Positions 42,726-56,126 of a DNA stretch of 64,000 nucleotides are shown one piece after another; the first letter of the stretch is position 1; each line of letters starts with the position of its first letter. Location: positions 248,001 to 312,000 of the forward strand of contig CAJQUW010006162.1 in the NCBI GenBank assembly GCA_907163375.1, given 5' to 3'. The notes beneath the pieces are model-generated. The model was not told where the DNA came from. It ran no database searches and saw only the letters and a list, made by a program, of their open reading frames with translations. Source of the stretch: Prostheceraeus crozeri. Its lineage: Eukaryota; Platyhelminthes; Polycladida; Euryleptidae. The position numbers were made by a program, and so were the translations under genes.

Positions 42726-44707
42726 AATATAATACATGTCAAAGCCTGTTGAGACATGCGACACATAGAAATCATCATAAATTGCTTTACATACATAAGC
42801 TCAAAAGTGAGACTACGAAATATAAAACTAAAATTCATGAGAAGTTTTGTCATCAGCATTTGCGACAATGTTTACCTTTCATGTGTTGTCGGTTGACGAT
42901 TGCAAGAGAATGTTTTCGACCGGGATTGGATCTATGACTGATGTGATCTAGTAAATTACTGCTCCGGCGCTTCTTCAGTAATGCAGATTCGAAGGCGAGA
43001 TTGTCTGTGCTATTCGTTGCACTGAAAATGAAGCAGATGACATGAGGATCAGAGGATACATGCGTCCGAACATCAAAGGGAAGTTGGCTCTAGAAAATAA
43101 GTAAACTGATCCTTTTAGTTCATCATTTTGTGACCTTATTCACACCGCCCCCTGAACCGCAGCGACATGTGGGGGGGGTGTTCTCAGAATCACATCAGAT
43201 TCACGGTGCACCACATTCCGTATAAAGGTCGCATTTGGGTACATTCGGACATCCAAAGAATTGAAATGATCAGGAAAATGCACAACATTGACTACTTGCA
43301 TTTGACATTACTTATTTGATATTACTTGTGAAAATCTTATTAAGTAGTGTTTACACAACATTCAAATTTCAAATACTTTCCGATCTTTGTGTTTATCATA
43401 GATAAGGCCTATCATGATATGACTCATGTGCTGATATTCATGAAATTAAAAAATGAATAATTGAGTAGAATTTAATTCTGGCGGTTCGTTGCAAGTGTTC
43501 TGACAAAATCTCTGCTAAACGTAGCAACAAAATTCATGCATTCAAAAAAGGTCTACTTTCAAAACAGGGATCTACCATGCAGCGGATCAGATACAAAGGT
43601 TCCTGGTGAAGAGGAAGAAATGCGTCGACAACGGAAGCTGAAGTTGGACAAGTTAGTTAAGATGATGGGAAGACTGTGACAGGGGCCGATTGGATCTGCT
43701 TCACAACTGAGATTTCCGGAGCGTTTATTTCTTTTCATTCTGTTGCCAATACATCACATCTCTTTTTGACGTCGTAGTAGCTGAAACTAGAGGTCAATTT
43801 TGATAGAAAGGTAGCTGGTAATTTCTGTAACCAACAAGCTTTCCTACTGAACGAACCCTGATTTCTCCACGAAATTCCTGATTCCTGATTTCTCACATTT
43901 TTTGACTTCAAACTAAACGGCATCAGTTGCAGACCAAAGGCAGTATAATCTTACTACAGAGTTGTAGATTTCCTAGTTTTGGGTAGTTCCAGAAGTTCTT
44001 TTTGGAGTTTTGTCGTTTGGCTGTGTGGTCATAAATTGCATACATGTAAAACCGAGCCGAAAACAACTGTGTAAGTCAATAGATGGAAAGTTATCATGTG
44101 TACATGTATGTATTTCTATCCGGTGAGAAATGTAACTTGCTAAATGCCATAGAAAGTCACCATTTGAATGCATAAAGTATACATGTATGTCCTGTCAGAA
44201 ATGCTGATTACTTTTGGGTAATTTGACTGTGCCTATAATGACGATAGAGTACATTTATGAGTTTGTTTCGAACGAATTCATTCTTGAAACTGTTTCTCTT
44301 TCGGCGATCAATTGCGTCTTAAATGCACAGACTTAATTAATGGAAGTGAGTTAGTCAATTTCTTCAACTCAATCCCATTGGTTATAATTCCGCCTTAATA
44401 GAAAGGTATCTCGTCTGTCTTATTAACTCACAAAGCGTCTCGCCCGATGCATCAAATTAATTGGAACCAGATATATTCAGAATGATTTTTCTAACTGCGT
44501 CATTACTTCATACCTCGTTCGTGACTGGAAATTTGACGTTAATGAAAATTTATTTCCTATTTTAGCGCTGATTCCATCTTCCGTTCGCAGTTTTCCGTCA
44601 AAAATTCATGGTGGACGAGAACATTTGTCTTCGCTTCAATTACTAATCCTCCCTCGAATTTCGTGTATGAGAGATAATAAAAGATTCGTTCCACGAGGAA
44701 TCTTAGA
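42726..44707. other. Non-coding stretch
   Basis: About 2 kb without a supported gene or bounded repeat. Confidence 0.5.
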
Positions 44708-44715
44708 TTGAATAT

Positions 44716-45237
44716 CACAGAATTAGACAGGTCGTCTCTTCTTCTGTTTGACTAGAAGGGAAGCATTGGAACATGTAACGTTAATGAAATGGCACAATCT
44801 CCTGACTAAATACCATAGCAATCGAACAATGAGCAGCCAGTTCAACATAAAACACGACAAATTGTGCGAAGTTTCAGTGACTGTTATCAACCGGATCACA
44901 CAGCAAAGAGACACAGTCGATGTCAAGTTCTACAGAGAAGTTTGTGAACGTTTTTTCATGCGCCTGCTAACTTTTTTTAAAATGATCGCAGGGCCCAACA
45001 TTATCGAGAAAACTTCTGCGCAATGATCTGAATTCTTCGAATCTGAAGGAGTCGTGGCGATCGGAGCATTTTGAAGGAATTCAGAGCAATCCGCAAGCGA
45101 CGCACGACTATTTTTCCTATCTCTGTAAGGTATTAAAAATTTCTTTTTGCCCACTTAATAAGTTCTTGCATGTGCCATCTGCTTGAATCAGTCTGCACTT
45201 CTAGCAAAGTGACACGATTAAACAATCTAGTTCTGTG
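44716..45237. mobile_element. hAT-type MITE, copy A (8-bp TSD TTGAATAT)
   Basis: TTGAATAT is duplicated at 44708-44715 and 45238-45245. Termini CACAGAATTAGAC and, read from the right, CACAGAACTAGATT are inverted. The 522-bp interior matches copy B at 50567-51352 in reverse orientation. It contains ccATAGCAATcg (44815-44822), the uninterrupted version of the site where copy B has a nested insertion. Confidence 0.9.
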
Positions 45238-45245
45238 TTGAATAT

Positions 45246-47134
45246 CAATTATAGAAAATGCTTGACATCTGTCATTTTACTGTCATCATTTTCTTACTTT
45301 CATTGTGAAAAGTTCTGAATATTTTATGTCAATCAATAGAATTTCTTTCATATCAGATGATAAAAATGACATAGAAAGTTGTACGAGGGGATGTAGTCTT
45401 CATCATAGCGTTTGTTTGTAAAGGTTGAAACTTTGAACCGTATCATCGGCAGAGACAAGAGAATTTCGCTGCTTTTGAAGACTGATTCCACATTACTGCA
45501 ATGTTTATACAGTAATACCTCGCAATAAATATCCCCGCTGATGCATATACAGTCAAGATCAGGTTCTTTACTACCTCGCTTCGAATAATGGCCCCGCTGA
45601 TGCGTAGTCTTTGAGTAAATATCGTTTTCATCTGTCAAGGTCTACGGTTTACTATTTCTGAATCATTAACAAGAGAAAACATATAATTACATTATTTTCT
45701 ATTTCCGGACAAAATGAGACAGAAAATTTTCTTGAATATCAGCCCTTCGGTAAAGTTCGGACAAATAAATACCAAGCAGTCTGCGTTGCAGTCCTTCAGA
45801 TTTCTCAGCAATGCTAAATGTCACAAACTAGTTTGGACTATCTCCAGCCGCACTGAAGAACCTAGTGGGGCAAAACGCAGCGGTTACGGCTGCCAAGGAA
45901 CTTGTTAAATTGTTCAAGTCTGAGGACATCCAGTCCACCCCAAACCAGGCGAATTAGCAGTGACTGCAATGTTTTATGTAATTAGAATGCATTGTGACAA
46001 TGTGCCAACTTTCCTTAAACAAAATTTCATATGGGCCTTTAATTTCCCGAGCTTCTTTACCATGATTTGCATAGATTCGCTTCGTGTAAAATTTTCATTT
46101 CCCATAACGGCTCATTACTTCACAAAATTATTAATTTCTTCTATTTCAGAGAAAAATATTTTTTTAAATTAATCACGCAGACATGCTTTTATGCATCTTC
46201 AGCTGCCAAAACTATTACAACTTTTATTATTGTAAACTTCTGCAATATTCTACTGAACATTGTTTTGATATTTCGACGTCAATAGAAAGTGGAATACAAC
46301 ACATTTGCGTCTTTGAATGCCTTGGAATGTGCAATAAATTCATAATTCATTGGATCTATTCATTTTAATGCTATCTTATGAATATAATGACTGGATTAAA
46401 AGGCTGTCTCTATTACTTTTCGAATTTTAAAATCATCGGAATGATAAATTAGTTTTCAAGCTGTATCAAAAGCACAGGTCAAAAACCGGGAAACTATAAT
46501 GTTTCAACTAAATTTCAAAAAAAGAAAATTCACTGAAGGCTTGTTGTAGAAGCGCAAATAACTTGGGAGCTCCTCTTGGTTTAGACCTTAGTCGCCCTAT
46601 ATCAAAACGAGTAAATAAAATAATATGAGAAGATAATCAGCATAAAACTAGTCAATACGATCAACGTTGCACACAGACGTATGTATATCATAGAATTTAG
46701 AATTTAGCGCAGGTCTGTCTTACTGACACCGATGTTCCCTATACGTTTCTGTATAGATACACACTTTATCGATGATTTTAGAACAATTATGTGTAGAGCA
46801 ACCTTTATTGTCACTGCATTTCTGTATTGCCAATGAATGTTGCTAAAAATAATCATATATCTTCCAGCTAACCGAAATGGCGACTGCTAATATGTGATAG
46901 GCCGATCAAAGGACAAGTTTCCGCATCTCTACACTGTTCTAAGTGACAATGACAGGCAGCACACGTTATTCGCTGATTTGGTTTATCGCTCCTGTTCTTT
47001 GCGATTACAATTTCACCATTTTCTTGAAGGTTTAGATTCACCACTCCCCCATACTGCGGGGCTTGGACGATGCTGACATAGTCAGACTTTAATCTGAAGC
47101 GCTATGATCTTTTAGCCCTTCCTGTTGACTTCCA
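45246..47134. other. Non-coding stretch
   Basis: Short frames only; no supported feature. Confidence 0.5.
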
Positions 47135-47209
47135 ATGACACTTTCGGGGCTCGACCTCTGGACCGAAAGATCGCTAGGCCAAGCACTTAACCACTGTGTC
47201 ACGGAGACC
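47135..47209 (-). mobile_element. tRNA-derived SINE-like sequence
   Basis: On the minus strand GGTCTCCGTGACACAGTGG, then TTAAGTGC, looks like a tRNA 5' half with an A box, and AGGTCGAGCCCCG (about 47145-47157) like a B box, at normal spacing. The acceptor stem does not close, so it is not a tRNA gene. The body and tail of the SINE cannot be delimited. Confidence 0.5.
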
Positions 47210-47519
47210 ACAATCACAGCTACGGGCAGTTGTAGTGGACTTACAGAGGATACATCATCGGAAAAACGTTCTCTCCTGTCTCACCTGTCAGGTTCAAGCT
47301 TGGGACTGCGTGTTCCGATGCGGGGTGTTGCTGTATTGCATCGAGGAGGATAAATCTGAGGATTAGACTTCGATCTTCGCCGACTAACTCGGCCTACCTC
47401 CATGCCGATGGAGGCGCTAATATTCTCCAAGTTGATACCTTCTACGGCCGCTACTGCATCAGGGTTGGATCCTGGAAGAGGCAAGGAGCAGTGAAAATCA
47501 ACGGCAATCATATGCTAAG

Positions 47520-48570
47520 CATTTTGCAGGAGCTGTGGAGCCACACAGAGACATTTTTATAATGAATATGAAATTCTAAATTCAAATCACATCATAGAAT
47601 GCGCCCTCACGTCGCATAGCGTCCTCGCATCATTTCTTGATCTCCATGAAGCTTTGTCTTTCTAATAAATAATATAACTACCTAAGGATAATTCCAATTA
47701 CTTTGTGTGCAAGGAATTGAAGAGAACTTTTAATTTGCAGGACGACAGAATTTGTAAGTGAAGCAGTCAATGTATCTGAATAATAATCAATTAATTGCAA
47801 GTATTATATAACAGCAATCACTTAATTTCGACCACTCACTTGCTATTGATTGTGATACAATAAATTTTTGATAGTCCATCGAACTACTTAAGGAATAATA
47901 AGGAAGCGAATTTAGTACATGTGCCATGCAAAATATTTGTAGCAAATTTTGGAGATTCGATGGATCTCTATGCAAATATCGAGCAAGAAAAGCAAGCAAT
48001 CTGGTGTACAGTTTCTAATTGGTATTCTTCACTTTCTTGAAGGTCGAAGTCTGTCGCACAGGTAGAAGTAATTCAACTGCTACTATTCAATTTGTAACAG
48101 TAGTATGCAGCACACGAAGCATTAAAGGAAGAATGAAAATTTGCTTTATTCTGACTTAATCATTTTAATCACAAATCTGATCCGTGAGAATCTTTATCGC
48201 GTTTTCGGCAGCAAACCTCTCTCAATAAAGCAAACTTCTTTCTTCCAGGCAGCCTCAGTAAAGCTCAGCAAAGTTATGCCTGACAACTGTTCACAGAAAT
48301 AGGCAGGGCCTATAATATATTATTATATTATATAGAATTATTATATTATATTATATTATATATTATATAGAGCATATTATGCTCTCACGATGGACTTCAC
48401 TAATAGAGGAACTTCGTCATTAGCACCGCACGGAGTACCAGGAGAGGTGGTTTCATTTTGAAAATTTCCCACGACGATTTCTGATGTATTTTTGCATGAA
48501 ATTTTCGAAAATCATGGTTTAAAAATCATGCAACTATATATCATCGACCCCTTTTCGAGAAAACACTAGG
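47520..48570. other. Non-coding stretch with AT-rich simple repeat
   Basis: No gene. Bases about 48315-48375 are an imperfect (TATTATA)n tract. Confidence 0.5.
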
Positions 48571-48573
48571 TGA

Positions 48574-49019
48574 CATGCCACGCGTGATTCACGCGTAATT
48601 ACGGAACACCCCAAACATCCGTGGGTAAGGGCATTCTCTTCTTCTACCCGCGTACATACGCGCTGCATTAAGAGTCAGAAATCACGTGATCTGATGCTGT
48701 TAAAACATGGGAAATGTTTATGAATACGCGCGGGCGAGCGTTTATAGTTTGCGCGTCGTCTACGGCTGTCTGCGCTGCCGCTTGAACCACAGATGAACCG
48801 CTAAGCATGTTCTGTCTTCCCTGAGCATGAAATTGAGGTCCTATCACATTGTTTAGCCTCTGATACATGCAGACACATGAGACGCAAAGTCTATATAACA
48901 GGACTGCCGACAGATGTTGCAGCAATGTCACGCATAGCCACGAATGTTTAAGGTCATGTGTAATTACGTGTGGTTCAGGCGTGAATTACGCGTGATTGAG
49001 CATGGCATGTCACCTAGTG
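48574..49019 (+). mobile_element. MITE with CACTAGGTGACATGCC termini, copy 1
   Basis: 446 bp bounded by CACTAGGTGACATGCCACG and GGCATGTCACCTAGTG. The interior has several acgcgtaattac palindromic steps and a conserved block gcatgttctgtcttccctga. It matches copy 2 in reverse and copy 3 directly. The CACTA start is suggestive of that superfamily, but no matching target duplication is visible. Confidence 0.82.
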
Positions 49020-49202
49020 ATTACGAAAATTCAAAATTGCGAGCAATTGAGCGAAAAAAACAATAGGATATCTAGGTTTTACATTATCAGCGCAGCACTC
49101 CGAAATGAGTCATAGCGATGCAAAGCTTCTTCTGTCTAGCTATGTGACGACAGCATAATCGATAATTGCAACACCTCTGTATGATATTCATTCGAAGTCA
49201 TC

Positions 49203-49580
49203 ATGCCTCGAACGTACGTGAAAGGCAACGGCAAACGCGCATATGGAAATAACGACCAACAAGCAATTCGAGAAGCTGCCAAAGACGTCACAAATGGGAT
49301 GTCCCTGCGAGCAGCAGCTGCGAAGCATTGTATTTGTTATGTAAAGCTTCATAACTTCATCAAGGGAAAGCACAAAGAAAAACCAGGAAGGCCGCCAGTC
49401 TTGTCTGAATTTGAGGAAGCGGAATTGGCCCCGCCGATCATACAAGTATTGGATTGGGGATTTCACTGTTCGTTCTTCACAAGTGGACATGATACTTGAA
49501 AGATTTTTCATTACTGATGGAGAGTGTGAATTCGTTGTCCAAAATTGCATTGTCTCTGTTGATTCCTCAATGTCATCTTC
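49203..49580 (+). pseudogene. Pogo/Tigger-type transposase N-terminus (psq helix-turn-helix), broken
   Basis: MPRTYVKGNGKRAY, NGMSLRAAAAKH, and FIKGKHKEKPGRPPVLSEFE followed by LDWGF match the pipsqueak/CENP-B-like DNA-binding start of pogo-type transposases, which usually reads NGMSLRKAAKKFGVPRSTL, then GRPPVLS. After DWG the match continues in another frame (DFTVRSSQVDMILERFFITD), so there is a frameshift. No DDE catalytic region follows. It lies between two inverted MITE copies. Confidence 0.7.
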
Positions 49581-49890
49581 TGATTCTTTTGTTTCCAGTT
49601 TGCTTTCAGTGATGAAATTTCATACAAGAGAAGACTCTAACGCGCTATTTAAAATGCAAGTTGAGAATTCATTGTTTTCTATGAATAACGTTGGCAGGAG
49701 AGATTCTTCCATCATCACTGCGTAGGAAATGAATTTGTGGAGGAGAACGTATGCATCGAAATGCAACCCTTGTACACATCAACGGACGATTCTTTGTTAT
49801 TCATTGAAATAATTAAAATCTATTGATTCAACTAGCATTATGTCTTTTGACAAAGGTGCAGGAAGTTAGAATTATCAGTCAATGGTAGGA

Positions 49891-50316
49891 CATTAGGTGA
49901 CATGCCACACTCAACTACAAGTAATTACACATGACCTTAAACATCCGTGGCTATGCGTGACATTGCTGCAACATCTGTCGGCAGTCCTGTTATATAGACT
50001 TTGCGTCTCATGTGTCTGCATGTATCAGATGTGATAGGACCTCAATTTCATGCTCAGGGAAGACAGAACATGCTTAGCGGTTCATCTTAGTGGTTCAAGC
50101 GGCAACGCAGACAACCGAACATGACACGCAAACTATAAACGCTCGTCCGCGCGCATTCATAAACATTCCCCATGTTTTAACAGCATCAGATCACGTGATG
50201 TCTGACTCTTAGTGCATCGCGTATGTACGCGGGTAGAAGAATAGAATGTCCTTAACCACGGATGTTTGGGGTGTTCCGTAATTACGCGTGAATTACGCGT
50301 GGCATGTCACCTAGTG
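49891..50316 (-). mobile_element. MITE with CACTAGGTGACATGCC termini, copy 2 (inverted)
   Basis: 426 bp in reverse orientation to copy 1, CATTAGGTGACATGCC to GGCATGTCACCTAGTG. Interior blocks (gcgtgacattgctgcaacat, tcagggaagacagaacatgc) align with copy 1 throughout. Confidence 0.82.
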
Positions 50317-50566
50317 TAGTATAAGAAATCATGTATGTCATGACGATGTTTATACTGTTCCTTCGGAATAGAAAGATGTCCTCAGACAATTTAAGCACAA
50401 CAATTCCTTGGCAGCCGTAGACACTGCGTTTCGCCCTACAAGTGCTCGTCAGTACGGCTCGGAATGGCCCAATCTAGCTTAAAATATCTAGAATGGCTGA
50501 ACAAGATGATGGACTACAAAACGGAAAAACAGCAAAAATTACTAAATTTTCCTCATGCGTTGTACC

Positions 50567-51352
50567 CACAGAATTAGATTGTTTAATCGTATCACTTTGC
50601 TAGAAGTGCAAACTGATTCAAACAGATGGCACATGCTGGAACTTAATAAGTGAGCAAAAAGAAATTTTTAATACCTTGCAGAGATAGGAAAAATAGTCGT
50701 GCGTCGCTTCCGGATTGCTCTGAATTCCTTCAAAATGTTCCAATCGCCACGACTCCTTCAGATTCGAAGAATTCAGATCATTGCGCAAAAATTTTCTCGA
50801 TAATGTTGGGTCATCTGATCATTTTTAAAAAAGTTAGCAGGCGCATGAAAAAACGTTCACAAACTTCTCTGTAGAACTTGACATCGTCTGTGTCTCTTTG
50901 CTGTGTGATTCGGTTGATAACAGTCACTGAAACTTCGCACAATTTGGTGTGTTTTATGTTGAACTGGCTGCTCATTGTTCGATTGCTATCATAGAAATTG
51001 ACAACAATAAAACCTCTAGAATGGAAATTAAGCTTCATGCAATGCACAATAACGGCACACAAATCGCACGCATTTTCACTTAGATGCACCTGCCAACGTC
51101 TGTATCATTGGGTTAGAATCAGTCACATGAGTAAATCGAAGCTTTTAATTGGTTCTTCATGCCCCAACTTAGTTCCCCCGGATTTGCCGCGACCTTTAGT
51201 CAATTTCCATTCTAGCGAACTTCAGATAAACAGTTTATTTCTATGATTGCTATGGTATTTAGTCAGGAGATTGTGCCATTTCATTTACGTTACATGTTCC
51301 AATGTTTCCCTTCTAGTCAAACGGAAGAAGAGACGAGCTGTCTAATTCTGTG
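50567..51352. mobile_element. hAT-type MITE, copy B, with nested insertion (8-bp TSD GTTGTACC)
   Basis: GTTGTACC flanks it exactly (50559-50566 and 51353-51360). The ends are CACAGAATTAGATTG and, read from the right, CACAGAATTAGACAGC. Apart from a 256-bp insertion it aligns with copy A in reverse. Confidence 0.9.
50990..51245. mobile_element. Nested 256-bp hAT-type MITE (8-bp TSD ATTGCTAT)
   Basis: ATTGCTAT at 50982-50989 and 51246-51253 flanks a 256-bp segment with ends CATAGAAAT and ATTTCTATG. A second inverted block, ctagaatggaaatt, lies inside both ends. The related copy A carries a single uninterrupted ATTGCTAT (44815-44822, minus), so this is a proven insertion. Confidence 0.9.
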
Positions 51353-51570
51353 GTTGTACCGGTTATTCTAAGTACCTAAACTTCTTTATTATCGACAACT
51401 TTAAGTAATATTGTGCGGTTCTGTCAGCCGCCTTGAAAAATGTTTTGCGTCATAAAAAACATGTCAGATTTACGCACTCCTACAATAATGCATTTCAATT
51501 TCTGCTGCTGCTGCTGGACAATACCTTCTTGAATGAATGTCGTCAATTGTCGACATAAGCCTAACTAGAA

Positions 51571-51602
51571 GAACCGGCCGGTGTCAGGCCTGCGGCCGGT
51601 TC
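51571..51602. other. GC-rich perfect hairpin
   Basis: GAACCGGCCG, a 12-nt loop, then CGGCCGGTTC: a perfect 10-bp stem in AT-rich surroundings. Confidence 0.85.
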
Positions 51603-54600
51603 AAACCTTGCTGCTCAGAGTTCGGCATGACTTGTTTTGATCTCCAGGGTTAATCATCTGACAATATCGTGCAAGATCGCATCGCCATTCATCATTTTGT
51701 TCCCTCAAAACACTTGTGGCTAACGGGGAATACTGCAGTGATGCTCCCAGCGCACTTAAGCAATTCTGGTACCAATTTTCTTGGTAACTTGAGATGAGGA
51801 GAAGTGATGCACGAACGTGAGCTGCTCGGCGAAGAGAGGACACAATGATTGATAAAAAGTCATAGCAAGTTCGCACGGGGATATAGTGACGAAACATTCT
51901 GACAAAGTCATTCAACTTCCAGTGTTCAATAAAATACATAGTGTTAACTATATATAGTGTTTCATAGTGTTAACTGTTTCAATGGTTTAGTGCTCAGACT
52001 CAGTTTTCTCCTCACTCATATGCGCCGGAAATATTTTTAAATATAATGTTTAGATGTTGTATGAGGATGTGAGAATCGCACTGATCTCCTGCTTTCTACC
52101 TTCACATTTTTGCGGTTTTGGGGTCAACTTCGGGTCGGAATGTACGAAATAGATGTGCATTAGCGGTGTCAAAACAAATTGACTCCAAATTGTCTTAAAT
52201 ATACATGTAGTTTTACTTAGAATACTTATTGAGAGCAAACTCTGTTCAGTCACATAGACATATTATAAGGGTAACTTGCTTGAACGACACGAAACATTCA
52301 ATACAGGTACGATGCTTGACTTATTATGCAACTAAGCATGCCGAACAGAAGCTGCTAGAATGATTTAATAGAATACGTGACGCATTGGTCTGCCTTCTGA
52401 CGCGGGGCGGCTCCTGCAAGGATGACATTGAGCAGCCACCATCAGTGGGGCCTTAATTGAGTCAAGCTAATATGATCTCTCAGTTTTATGCACTTTCATT
52501 ACTATAACTTTTGTTATCAGTTAATTTCTTATTAGTTTCTGTGTATATGTATACTTCTGTGCTTTCATTTAACTTATTCATTACTCTTTGTATTCTGTAA
52601 AAGATTTTCCATGTTTTTTGATTTTCATTATCAAGAATATGTACGCTTCTTACTTCCTTACTTATCATCTTCCTTGGGAAGTGCTCTTTGGAAACCTCAA
52701 ATCTGACAATGCGAAGCATTAATAGAGAGAATTGCTTCAAACCGCTAAAACGGTTGCAATGTCCTGCTTCCTTTAGGGTGCGTTTACACATGCAACTTGA
52801 TTGCTGACACTTTTCGATCCATGATGAGTCAGAGAGAATGGACTAACACAGGTAGCCAAGACAAGTCCTCAATAATCGTTCTTCGTGCGTCACCAGATGC
52901 AGTCCAGACAATGGCAATTCAAAGAAGGGTGATGAAGAGAAATTCATTGATCTCATCAACTTATTATCCTCTCAGTGTCAGTAAAAAGTGGCAGCTGAAG
53001 TGGTACAAGGAGCAACATCTGTCTATCTTGAGTCATCGATATCTCAACGCCTTGGGTCAGACTGCGGCATCATTTTTCACGGAATGCAATGATCACGTGA
53101 TGAGTACGCTACATGCGACTTCCCTGTGATTTATTCTGCAGGTTTAATCTTCAGCGAAGCACAACCAGCTCCATGTCTTGCGTCAATTCTTTCTTGACGG
53201 ATATTCTTTAATAAAATTATTTCATAACTTTTCTCATTTCAGTGCATTTCTTGGTCAAAACATTGGAAGCTTTATCTCAATTCTGCTTGATAAAGTAATA
53301 AAATTGCTTTTTTGGCATCGTTAACGTGCATAGCCTAATAGCTTCTTGGCTTTTTAGACTAAACACATAAAATTCCTTTTGAAATATTATCGCAATCAAA
53401 GGTCAGTGAGGAATGTAGGCAGAAAAATCAGTACAAATAGGACGTACTCCATTACACGTGCTATGAGCGAATCAAAGGTTAATATTTGTACGTCAAGCAC
53501 AAATAAAATTAAGATATTTGAGATTGAAAGGATGATGCTTAAACAGACCTTCAAATCACCACGAGTGAATTGCACGATTTGTTGTTCCCTGTCACATTGG
53601 TTCTTGCAGTTTACACATATTGCATGCAAAATCAGACATCCCAGTGTTCATCAAAACATTTGATCCGCACCTTTCCAAAAGAAGTTTGCGAACACCTGCC
53701 TTCGGTTTTTATAGATCGCACATTGCAAATGTCACTTTTCAGGAATACATTAAGAGCATAGACAAGCTATGAGACTCAAGCGTTACAGTTAGTGATACTA
53801 AATTTTGCTATACCAGCTGCTTTATTGTCTTGTGTCGGTTGATGACATCGTTATTGCTAGCTTTTTCTACATGTATCTCAGATGTAGTGAAAAATGAATA
53901 AATCTTGAATCTTTTGAGCTTTATACTGTACTTCTTTTATTGCCTGTGTATGGCAGGTAAGCAGCGAGCGGCTCGCTCGGTGATGTCAAGCCATTACTCT
54001 GGCTGTAGTCAATATAAAGAAGTGTAGACCTCAAAATCTAACTACAGCTTTATAAAAGAGATTGATGCAGATTACAAAGTGTCTTATACATACACAATAT
54101 GCTCAATTCAAAAATTGTTATACAAAACTAATTTAAAATTGCATAAGAAGGCATTCTAGCACATTTGAAAGTACATCAAACTCATGGTGAATGAATTGTA
54201 TAAGATGGAAGGATGTGAATTTCCATCGGATTTCGACGTTTCCGTCACCTGCTTGTTGACGGCAATTTTGGCTGCTGAGCTAAGTGCCAATGTAAATCAA
54301 ATTAATGAAAATGCAATAGTTGTAGATTCTTAGGGTAAATTATGTTTTCAAAATGACTTTGTATTCAATCAGAAATGATAATAACCGTGAATCCTTACAA
54401 AGTCGGCTGACAGGGAGCCGGCATCTAATCATTGTCAGTCACGTTCTTAGGTTGCAAGTTGTTTTTGTTCATGTGCGTTCTCATCCTACAATATTGCAGG
54501 TGTCGGGCAGGAATCGTCTTTACTGTGGGTTTTATCGATGACATGAATAGATTGGACAATCACAATTCTAGGTTCAAGTCTACCTGATGTTAATTGGATT

Positions 54601-55718
54601 TTCTCAAGTGGAAATCTAGACCTGGCTGAAATGAGATAATGCCACTTTTTCTACCTGCTATTGTACATTGACACAGTTGTGCTACAGAATTCTCAAGCGC
54701 AAATGCACGTTTCAACCCTCCGCTCGAAATGTTGACGATACAAATAGAATCAAAGTCGGATTTTTTTAAAATACGAAATACAAATGCTTGAGCAAACATT
54801 CACGTCTGGTGAGCTATCTGACGCACGCCACGCTCAAATTACAACAATAATAATTCTCTTATGCGTCGACATTTCTTCTCAAAGATTCTTCTAGGCACCT
54901 ACAGTAATTGATAAACATCAAATCAAGATGAAGCTGATAATGCTAATAACAAACTGTGTGCGTTAAATCATCCAGCTCCTTCATCAATTCTTATCAGAAT
55001 ATCGATGAAAGGCGGCGACTGTAATTTCGATCTAATAATAACATGAGACCTGAAATCAGAGCAGATAGATGCTCAGGTGAATGATTAATGGAATGTATTT
55101 TTCTATTTTCATCACATTTATCTCATTTTAGTGAATTTAAAGGACGGATGCTTTAAAATTATCCAAGAACACGAGAATTGAAGATCGAATGAAGGGACTT
55201 CAGTGATCATATTTCGTTCTGTTGAAAATAGTCTACATTGTGATGATGATAAAATCACAGCATTCGTGAAGATGAACTCAGGACCACCCCAGTAAGGATA
55301 TTAACTATCGAAGGCAGTTGTTTAGAGGAATCTTTAGTCGAAGCAGGCAGAGGCCTTCAAGCAGGATCACACATTTCGAAATACGTCTTTCTGTGATGAG
55401 GATTTTACTCGGAGAGCCGGGGGATTTTACTTCAAGGCTCTTTTGACATTTTTTGATATCTCTCCAAAACTGCGACAGCAGCGATTCTAATTTTCTGCGA
55501 CTGTTAGTTTCGACTTAGTTCCGGTAAACAACCTAAAGTTGTCAAAATAGGTCCATGGGAACATCAAAAATTCACTTTTAAAGAATAGTTTTTGACAATC
55601 GACAATTTCATATCGGTTTGAAGCAAAATGAAGCATCTTTATCAATTCAAATTACTTGCAGATCATTGTCAAAGTACCTACAGGTGAAGTTTTAATTAAC
55701 ATTTTCATTCATCCACGC
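51603..55718. other. Non-coding stretch
   Basis: About 4 kb with only short, unconvincing frames (e.g. 52797-53129 plus, 51601-51939 minus). I support no feature here. Confidence 0.45.
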
Positions 55719-55936
55719 AAAGCATGTTCTGTCTTCCCTGAGCATGAAATTGAGGTCCTATTACATTGTTTAGCCTCTGATACATGCAGACACATGAGAC
55801 GCAAAGTCTTTATGACAGGACTGCCGACAGATGTTGCAGCAATGTCACGCATAGCCACGGACGTTTAAGGTCATGTGTAATTACGCGTCGTTTACGCGTG
55901 AATTACGCGTAATTGAGCGTGGCATGTCACCTAGTG
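55719..55936 (+). mobile_element. MITE with CACTAGGTGACATGCC termini, copy 3 (left-truncated)
   Basis: Starts at agcatgttctgtcttccctg and matches the right half of copy 1 to the terminus GGCATGTCACCTAGTG. The left half is missing. Confidence 0.82.
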
Positions 55937-56126
55937 ATACGAGTGAAAATTTCAAAATAAAGCATTAGTCCATTAAAACGATGATGTCAAATAATTGCAG
56001 GGAATGTTTGATAACCCCTAGCTCCGTTAAAATGTAGCACTGGCACTTGGGTTTGATAAAGTAATAAATCCACACATGTGATGCCATCTTCAACAACCTG
56101 GGCTGAATCCCAGCATGAACACTCAC

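Noticed and set aside
50650-51089. ORFs shared between 44.7-45.2 kb and 50.6-51.1 kb as a duplicated gene
   Set aside because: They lie inside hAT-type MITEs with exact 8-bp duplications, and the frames are not conserved as coding.
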